The translations under genes and the position numbers were made by a program. This document shows positions 58,263 through 64,000 of a DNA stretch of 64,000 nt, piece by piece (the stretch's first letter is position 1; each line of letters opens with the position of its first letter). The notes below the pieces were generated by a model. That model ran no database searches and was not told the origin of the DNA. It was given only the letters and a program-made list of their open reading frames with translations. The stretch comes from Corynebacterium jeikeium (GTDB lineage Bacteria > Actinomycetota > Actinomycetes > Mycobacteriales > Mycobacteriaceae): contig NZ_JFCQ01000015.1 of NCBI RefSeq assembly GCF_000738265.1, positions 124,001 to 188,000 of the forward strand, written 5' to 3'.

Positions 58263-59900
58263 TCACTTGTCGTCATCCTCCCAGTCGGCGGAATCTACGT
58301 CGTAGTCCTCGTCCAGGGCCTCTTCCTCCAGCCCCAGCACGCGCTCGGCACGGCGGTTGAACTCGCGACCCCATCCGGCGGAGTCCGTGCGGGACAGTCC
58401 GGCGATCTGAATCAGCGTGCCCTCACCCTCCGGGGTGATGCGCACCCAGAAGCGGCGGCGCTTCACGGCCAGGGACCCGACCAGCGAGGCGAGCATCAAT
58501 ACGGCAAACACCAACACCCAGGTGGTGGTCGGGTCCTTGGAGATCTGCAGGTTCACAAACTCCTTGGCACCGTCGAAGGTGATCTTTGTGCCATCGTCCA
58601 GGGTGACGGACTCGCCCTTCTCCAGGTTCACGCGATCCAGCATCTGCATCTGGCCGGAGTGCAGCGCCTCCCTATCCAAGGAAAAGATGTTCTGGCTGCG
58701 CCCGCCGTCCAGGCCGGTATCGCCCCGGTAGACGTCAATCGCAACCGCCGGGTCCCGCATCGCCGGATAGTTGGAAGAAAGGATCTTGCCCTTCGGTCCC
58801 GTCCACTCCGCCGACGGCGCGAACAGGCCTTGCAGGGAAATCTGATTCTTGCGGCGTTCCTGCAGGTCGGGGTACATACCAGCGGGCGGGTCCCAACGCA
58901 CCGCACCGGAGGACAGGAAATAGGTCATGTCGTCCGGGCGGAACTGCACCGTCTCCGTGCGCTTCTCGCCGTTCGGCCACTGGATTGTGAACGTCGGCGC
59001 ATAGCCGTGGCCCTGCAGGTACACACGGTTGCCCTGGAAACGCAAGGGGTGGTTCACCTGCAGCGTCTTATGCTGCCACTGTTCCGTCGGTTTGAAGGCA
59101 TCTTCTTTGCCCGCGAAGTCGATGTTCGACTCGAAGCCCACCGCCTGGCCGTTTGGCAGGTATTCAGCCTTAAAATCCTTCACATTCACACAAAAAGGAG
59201 TCAGTCCCGTGCCATCGAACACCGGGCCGTTGCGGAAGGAATCGTAGTTGGATACGGCAGAGTTGCAGAACTGCGACTGCTCGCTATCCGTCCCAGCCAC
59301 CACGATGACCTGGCCTTCGTAGTACAGCATCTTGCCCGCTGCCACGGCGATGAGGATGCCCACCAGCGACAGGTGGAACACCAGGTTCGCAGCCTCGCGC
59401 AGGTAGCCCTTTTCCGCCGACATGGACCATGCTCCGGCGCGGTCGTCTTCCTTGTCGACCTCGTTGATATTCCAGCCCTTGAACTCCTCGCGCAGGGACT
59501 TCTGAACGTCCTCAACGGACTGGTCGACGGTGCCGGAGTAGTGATACGGCATGCGGTCCAGGCGCTTCGGCGCTGGCGGCGGGGAAGAACGTAGCGCCTT
59601 GTAGTGGTCGATACTGCGCGGCAGGATGCAGCCGACCAGGGAAACGAACAGCAGGACGTAGATCGCCACAAACCACGAGGAGCTAAAGACATCGAAAAGC
59701 TGTAGTTTGTCGAATACTTGGGCGGTCTTGCCGTTGGCGTCAATATATTCGGCAACCTTGCCCTCGTTGAGCGACCGCTGTGGCAGCAGCGCGCCCGGGA
59801 TCGCGGCCAGCGCCAGCAGGAAAAGCAGCACCAGGGCCGTCTTCATCTTCGTGAGCCACTGCCAGCCCTTCTTCGGCAAGCTCAGGATTCTCTTCAGCAT
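58263..59900 (-). CDS. resB: Cytochrome c biogenesis protein ResB
   Basis: A 545-residue system II protein. Three membrane segments lie in the first 220 residues (KTALVLLFLLALAAIPGALL, SWFVAIYVLLFVSLVGCIL, LVFHLSLVGILIAVAAGKML), followed by a large extracytoplasmic domain and a last membrane segment near WVLVFAVLMLASLVGSLAV. A charged acidic tail ends the protein. It partners CcsB in the heme export and ligation complex. Confidence 0.93.
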   Translation of the reverse strand: MLKRILSLPKKGWQWLTKMKTALVLLFLLALAAIPGALLPQRSLNEGKVAEYIDANGKTAQVFDKLQLFDVFSSSWFVAIYVLLFVSLVGCILPRSIDHYKALRSSPPPAPKRLDRMPYHYSGTVDQSVEDVQKSLREEFKGWNINEVDKEDDRAGAWSMSAEKGYLREAANLVFHLSLVGILIAVAAGKMLYYEGQVIVVAGTDSEQSQFCNSAVSNYDSFRNGPVFDGTGLTPFCVNVKDFKAEYLPNGQAVGFESNIDFAGKEDAFKPTEQWQHKTLQVNHPLRFQGNRVYLQGHGYAPTFTIQWPNGEKRTETVQFRPDDMTYFLSSGAVRWDPPAGMYPDLQERRKNQISLQGLFAPSAEWTGPKGKILSSNYPAMRDPAVAIDVYRGDTGLDGGRSQNIFSLDREALHSGQMQMLDRVNLEKGESVTLDDGTKITFDGAKEFVNLQISKDPTTTWVLVFAVLMLASLVGSLAVKRRRFWVRITPEGEGTLIQIAGLSRTDSAGWGREFNRRAERVLGLEEEALDEDYDVDSADWEDDDK

Positions 59901-59994
59901 GGTTGCTCTTTCGTACTTTCGCTCTCTCGTTCTTTATTGACGCCCACTGCTCAGCCGCGACCGTTCCCCTGAAGCCGACGGCATGGGTTCGGCT

Positions 59995-60792
59995 CTAGAT
60001 CGGCAGGGTCTTGTCAGAGACGAATACCTCTCGGATGTATTCCACAAATGTCGCCCACTGCCCCGTGACCAGCAACAGCCCCACGATGATCAGCATCGCG
60101 CCGCCGATCATTTGGATGGTGTGGGAGTGCTTGCGCAGCCAGCTAATTCCCGACAGCGCCTTGGAGGATCCCAGCGCCACGACAATGAATGGTAGCCCGA
60201 GGCCCAGACAATAAGCGACGATCAGGATCACACCCCGGGCGGCGGTCATGCCCTGAGTGCCAGCGGAAACCGAAACGATGGAAGCCAGCGTGGGGCCCAG
60301 GCACGGGGTCCAGCCCAGGGCGAACACCCCGCCCAGCAGGGGCGCGCCGGCGATGGTGGTCCAGCGCTTGGGGCTCAGGCGCGTATCGCGCTGCAACGGG
60401 GAGATGAATCCCAAGAACACCACGCCCATGGCAATCGTCACTCCGCCACCGATGCGCATCAGCAGGTCTTGGTTAAGCCTCAGCGCGCTGATCACACCGA
60501 AGACGGTGGCCGTGGCCAGCACAAACACGACGGTAAAGCCCAGCACGAACAGCAATGCGGCAGTGGCCACTCGGCCACGCTTGGCCTTGACCACCGTGCC
60601 TTGCTGGGTGAATTCTGTCTCCGCGCCGACGACTCCGGCGAGATAGGAGATGTAGCCGGGCACCAATGGAATGACGCAGGGCGAGGCAAAGGAAACCAGG
60701 CCCGCGAGTGCGGAGACCAGCAACGCGAGCAACAGCGGACCGGCGGCCGCCGTATCCGCGAAGGACTCTCCGATCGACTCCGCAAGGATCAT
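59995..60792 (-). CDS. ccdA: Thiol-disulfide carrier CcdA
   Basis: A 265-residue membrane protein with six or seven segments and the two conserved Cys sites (VSFASPCVIPLVPGYISYL and GWTPCLGPTLASI). It carries reducing power from cytoplasmic thioredoxin to the extracytoplasmic thioredoxin-like protein encoded just before it. Its start codon directly follows the stop of that gene. Confidence 0.94.
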   Translation of the reverse strand: MILAESIGESFADTAAAGPLLLALLVSALAGLVSFASPCVIPLVPGYISYLAGVVGAETEFTQQGTVVKAKRGRVATAALLFVLGFTVVFVLATATVFGVISALRLNQDLLMRIGGGVTIAMGVVFLGFISPLQRDTRLSPKRWTTIAGAPLLGGVFALGWTPCLGPTLASIVSVSAGTQGMTAARGVILIVAYCLGLGLPFIVVALGSSKALSGISWLRKHSHTIQMIGGAMLIIVGLLLVTGQWATFVEYIREVFVSDKTLPI

Positions 60793-61404
60793 CTATTCGT
60801 CCTCATTCAATAGCGGCTCGACCTGCTCCCACAGCTCCTTGTCCGTCACTTCCTTCAGGAAGATATGTGCCGGGCGGTGCTGCTTATCCAGGACGATGGT
60901 TGTGGGGATCACCGAAGCTGGTACACCGCCCAGCGCCAGAGCCGTCTTGAACGGCGGGTCGTAGATCGACGGGTAGGTGATCCCGTTGTCCTTGACGAAG
61001 TCCTGTGGCTTTTCCTTCACGTTGTCGCGCACGTTGATGCCCAGTACGGTTCCGCCACCGTGCTTCTCCAGCTTCTCCTGGACCCGCTGCAGGTCGTCGG
61101 ATTCACTGCGGCAGGGGCCACACCACTGCCCCCAGGCATTCAGCACCACGACCTGACCGTCGAAGTCGGTCAGGGAGATCTCGCCATCGCCGCTCAAGTC
61201 GGTGCCCGCGAAGTCGGCAACCTTCTTGCGCTCCTCCGGCTTGTAGTGGATGCTGGTCTGCCCGCCGGGGGAAACGAACTCGAAGCTACCGCCGCTGGCC
61301 ACTGCGTTGGTGCCTGCGGTGTTTTCCTCGCTGCAGGAAACGAGCGCCGCACCGCCGGCCATGAGGCACACCGCGAGTGCAGCTGTCGTAGTTTTAATGC
61401 GCAC
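60793..61404 (-). CDS. Thioredoxin-like lipoprotein (TlpA/ResA type)
   Basis: A 203-residue extracytoplasmic thioredoxin. The signal peptide ends at a lipobox-like ALVSC near residue 24, suggesting membrane anchoring. The active site is WCGPC in LNAWGQWCGPCRSES, near residue 95, with the cis-Pro segment GGVPASVIPTT. It reduces the heme-binding cysteines of apocytochrome c with electrons from CcdA. It starts 2 nt after the phosphatase gene. Confidence 0.92.
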   Translation of the reverse strand: MRIKTTTAALAVCLMAGGAALVSCSEENTAGTNAVASGGSFEFVSPGGQTSIHYKPEERKKVADFAGTDLSGDGEISLTDFDGQVVVLNAWGQWCGPCRSESDDLQRVQEKLEKHGGGTVLGINVRDNVKEKPQDFVKDNGITYPSIYDPPFKTALALGGVPASVIPTTIVLDKQHRPAHIFLKEVTDKELWEQVEPLLNEDE

Positions 61405-61406
61405 TG

Positions 61407-62018
61407 TTAAATCTCCTGCGCCGGCTCGGAATAGAACAGGTCAGTCAGCTGCCCGCCGTCGAACACCAGGGAGGTCACGGAGGCCAGCTCGCACTGGCGA
61501 TCAGCCGGATTGTGCGCCAGTGATAGTCCCTGCGCATCACGCTGGATCATCACGATCGGCAGCTGGTGGGTGACCAGAACGGCCTCGTGCCCGCGGGCCT
61601 TCTCGCGCGCGGCGTCGACGGCCTCCCACATACGGTCGGCGATCTCCTGATAGGGCTCACCCCAGCTAGGGACAGTGGGATTCTTCAGCATCGGCCAGCG
61701 CTTTGGGTTCCACAGCGCACTGCGCACGCCCTTGATGTGAAGCCCCTGCAGGTCGTTGCCAGCTTCGATGATGCGTTCGTCCGTCTGGACCTCCAGACCC
61801 AGCTTCTCCGCGAAAGGACGGGCAGTTTCCTGCGCCCGCTGGAGTGGGGAGGCGGCCAGATACACCACATCGTGGTCCACGAGATCGGCCGCGGTGGCGT
61901 GCGCCATGTTCCGCCCCCGCTCGGAAAGTCGATAGCCGGGCAGACGGCCGTAGAGAATGCGATCCGGGTTGTGCACTTCTCCGTGCCGTACAAGGTGAAC
62001 GATCGTAGCCATGGTCAC
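61407..62018 (-). CDS. Histidine phosphatase family protein
   Basis: A 203-residue phosphoglycerate-mutase-like phosphatase with the catalytic LVRHGEVHNP motif near the N-terminus and the second His in LVTHQLPIVM. The same gene stands between hemL and the thioredoxin gene in M. tuberculosis (Rv0525). The substrate is unknown; a role in glycolysis is not implied. Confidence 0.9.
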   Translation of the reverse strand: MTMATIVHLVRHGEVHNPDRILYGRLPGYRLSERGRNMAHATAADLVDHDVVYLAASPLQRAQETARPFAEKLGLEVQTDERIIEAGNDLQGLHIKGVRSALWNPKRWPMLKNPTVPSWGEPYQEIADRMWEAVDAAREKARGHEAVLVTHQLPIVMIQRDAQGLSLAHNPADRQCELASVTSLVFDGGQLTDLFYSEPAQEI

Positions 62019-62105
62019 CTAGCTTACAGTGCCCACCACCCCAACCCAAGTAAGGCGAACCCCGCTTTAGAGGCCTCTTACAGGCCTTTTAGGCGGAGCC
62101 CTGAA

Positions 62106-63434
62106 CTACTTCTGGGCGGCGGCTGCAGCCTGGGCTGCGGAGGTAGCGGCCGCGGCGATCTTCTCGAAGTCGGCGTCCGTCAACGCAGTGGATACGAACC
62201 AGGTCTCAAACACGCTCGGCGGAGGGAACACGCCGGCGTCCAAAAACGCGTGGAAGAAGGCCGGGTAGCGGAAGGTATCCGCGGCCTTCATCTCCGCGAA
62301 GTTGGTGCCCTCCCCTTCCGCGAAGCGCACGCTCAACATATTGCCTGCGCGCTGAATGTTGTGGGCGACGGAGGCCTGGCTCAGAGCGTCGGACAGGATG
62401 CCTGCCAGCGCCTCGGCATTCTCATCGAGCTTCTGGTACGCGGCGGCGTCCGCCAACTTCAAAGAGGCCAAGCCCGAAGCGACAGCTACCGGGTTACCCG
62501 ACAGAGTACCGGCCTGGTAGACCGGGCCGACCGGCGCGAGGTGATCCATGATCTCCGCCTTACCGCCGAACGCCGCGGCGGGCAGACCACCGGACACAAC
62601 CTTGCCGAAAGTGGTCAGGTCACCAGCCACGCCGTCCTTGCCGAACCAGCCGGACTCGCTGACGCGGAAGCCGGTCATGACCTCATCGACGATCAGCAGC
62701 GCGCCATGAGCGTGGGCAATGCGCTGCAACTCCGCGTTGAAGCCCTGCGGGTTCACGGTGCCCATGTTGCCCGGCGCGCCCTCGACGATGATCGCGGCGA
62801 TCTCGCCTGGGTGGGCTGCAAAAGCGTCCTCCACGGCCTGGACGTCGCGGTAAGGAACCACAACGGTATCGCCCGCAGCTGCCTTCGTAATGCCCGGCGA
62901 ATCCGGCAGGCCGAAAGTAGCCACACCGGAACCGGCGGCGACCAGCAGAGAGTCAACGTGCCCGTGGTAGCAGCCCTCGAACTTCAGGATCTTGTCGCGG
63001 CCCGTGTAACCACGCGCCAGACGGATGGCGGACATAGTGGCCTCGGTGCCGGAGTTCACCAGGCGAGCCTTTTCCACGGACGTGCGGCGGACGATCTCCT
63101 CCACCAGGTCCACTTCCATGGTGGTCGGGGCGCCGAAGGACAGGCCGTGCCCCACGGCTTCGCGCACCGCCTCGACGATCTGAGGGTGGGCGTGGCCGTG
63201 GATCATCGGTCCCCACGAGCAGAACAGATCCACGTAGGAGTTGCCGTCAATGTCGTTCAGCGTGGATCCCTGCGCGGAGGTGATGAACGGCGGGGTACCC
63301 CCCACCGAGCCAAACGCGCGGACCGGCGAGTTCACGCCGCCGGGGATGAGGGTGCGAGCCCGCTCGAAGGCCTCGGCACTAGCGCGGCCGTTGGAATGGT
63401 TGTTGGGCTGCTGCGGATCGACAGTTACAGACAC
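62106..63434 (-). CDS. hemL: Glutamate-1-semialdehyde 2,1-aminomutase
   Basis: A 442-residue PLP enzyme of class III aminotransferases that makes 5-aminolevulinate for heme. The N-terminal [16 protein letters not shown], the gatekeeper segment [15 protein letters not shown], the Asp motif [14 protein letters not shown] and the PLP lysine in [17 protein letters not shown] are all present. Length is normal. First gene of the hem-cytochrome block; the C-terminal Ala-rich tail is variable in the family. Confidence 0.96.
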   Translation of the reverse strand: MSVTVDPQQPNNHSNGRASAEAFERARTLIPGGVNSPVRAFGSVGGTPPFITSAQGSTLNDIDGNSYVDLFCSWGPMIHGHAHPQIVEAVREAVGHGLSFGAPTTMEVDLVEEIVRRTSVEKARLVNSGTEATMSAIRLARGYTGRDKILKFEGCYHGHVDSLLVAAGSGVATFGLPDSPGITKAAAGDTVVVPYRDVQAVEDAFAAHPGEIAAIIVEGAPGNMGTVNPQGFNAELQRIAHAHGALLIVDEVMTGFRVSESGWFGKDGVAGDLTTFGKVVSGGLPAAAFGGKAEIMDHLAPVGPVYQAGTLSGNPVAVASGLASLKLADAAAYQKLDENAEALAGILSDALSQASVAHNIQRAGNMLSVRFAEGEGTNFAEMKAADTFRYPAFFHAFLDAGVFPPPSVFETWFVSTALTDADFEKIAAAATSAAQAAAAAQK

Positions 63435-63496
63435 GAAGTAATCCTTCCCGCCACTTCAAAAGTGGTTAGCTTGCAATACCCACCAGCCTAGCGCGG

Positions 63497-64000
63497 CTAC
63501 CCCTGGGACTGTTCAAGCTCCTCATCCGCGGCCTCGGCGCGAGCCAAGGAGATCGCCTCGGCGCGCTGCTTTTCCTGCTTTCGCAGCTCCCTGATTTCCC
63601 GTCGGCGGGCCACCCAGCCCTGCCACGAATGGGTCTGGCGCAGAGTGCCCCGAGCGTAGTTACGGTGCAGAATGCGCGCGCTGCGGCTTTCGATCAGCGT
63701 GGAACTGAGCAGCATGAATACCGTCGCCAGCAGCGGGTTAAGCACACCGGCGACAGCCAGGGTTGCGCCGATCGCGTTATAGGTCCAGGACAGCCACACG
63801 TTCCAGTCAGTGGTGTTGCGCACGTGGCGCAGCAGGTTGACCAGCTCCGGCAGGGCGGAGACGTCCTCGCGCTGCATCACCACGTCCGCCACCTCAGCGG
63901 CGGTGGGGTCGATGCGGTTCGACGAAGCCATGAGGATACCCACATCGGCGACCCGCAGCGCCCCAAGCACGTCGCGGTCGCCGACCATGGCCACGCGCAC
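63497..64000 (-). CDS. P-type ATPase, C-terminal part (partial)
   Basis: The last 167 residues of a protein that begins beyond the window end. The hinge motif reads VAMVGDRDVLGALRVADVGI, where typical P-type ATPases have MVGDGxNDxPAL. Two membrane segments follow (WLSWTYNAIGATLAVAGVLNP, LLATVFMLLSSTLIES), as in heavy-metal P1B ATPases, then a charged Arg/Lys/Glu tail. The missing Asn-Asp pair could reduce ATP hydrolysis. The specificity cannot be told from this part. Confidence 0.75.
   Translation of the reverse strand: MRVAMVGDRDVLGALRVADVGILMASSNRIDPTAAEVADVVMQREDVSALPELVNLLRHVRNTTDWNVWLSWTYNAIGATLAVAGVLNPLLATVFMLLSSTLIESRSARILHRNYARGTLRQTHSWQGWVARRREIRELRKQEKQRAEAISLARAEAADEELEQSQG

Overview
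The window is a Corynebacterium chromosome segment. The evidence is the actinobacterial gene orders (secE-nusG-rplK-rplA, rplJ-rplL, rpoB-rpoC, rpsL-rpsG-fusA; hemL-phosphatase-thioredoxin-ccdA-resB-ccsB; a complete men block containing the mannosyltransferase MgtA), a DUF3068 (PorA-family) protein, DtxR-like and Zur-like operator candidates, and high-GC coding sequence with frequent GTG starts and GTGA/ATGA overlaps. I cannot name the species with confidence. No phage, rRNA operon, CRISPR array or complete insertion sequence is visible.

Layout. 1-17 kb is the information-processing core on the minus strand: fusA, rpsG, rpsL, rpoC, rpoB, rplL and rplJ with an L10-type leader. It is interrupted by a divergent HrpB helicase, a DUF4236 protein and a DUF3068 membrane protein. 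17.5-27.4 kb holds a lipase and a six-gene minus-strand operon. That operon encodes a metal ABC transporter (lipoprotein, ATPase, permease) together with three large surface-anchored proteins built from the same His-rich repeat; its promoter carries a Zur-like site. 27.6-31.7 kb contains rplA, rplK, nusG, secE and four tRNA genes (Trp, Met, Thr, Tyr), followed by a repeat-rich non-coding stretch that looks like a miniature inverted-repeat element.

31.8-49.3 kb is the menaquinone region: polyprenyl diphosphate synthase, MenJ-like reductase, MenG, MgtA, a DUF3592 protein, MenD, MenC and MenB, then MenE and MenA. MenB and MenE are separated by an AT-richer islet (41.2-44.4 kb) with a small cysteine-containing protein, an ABC ATPase and two membrane proteins, plus a DoxX protein and a small hypothetical gene. 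MenF and MenH are not in the window. 49.3-57.1 kb has an atypical phosphotransferase and dTDP-sugar genes (rmlA, rmlC, rmlB) with an iron-siderophore ABC operon inserted between rmlC and rmlB; its promoter overlaps a DtxR-box-like sequence. No rmlD domain is present. 57.1-63.4 kb is cytochrome c maturation (CcsB, ResB, CcdA, TlpA-like thioredoxin) with a histidine phosphatase and hemL. The window ends inside a P-type ATPase gene whose hinge motif is degenerate.

Functionally the window joins respiration (menaquinone, cytochrome c, heme precursor), metal acquisition (zinc or manganese, iron), cell-envelope sugars (rhamnose for arabinogalactan linkage, lipomannan mannosylation) and core gene expression. 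The most unusual parts are the His-repeat surface system, the islet with the small cysteine protein next to an ABC cassette, and the inverted-repeat element near the tRNA genes. All function calls rest on reading sequence motifs and gene order; no database search was run.
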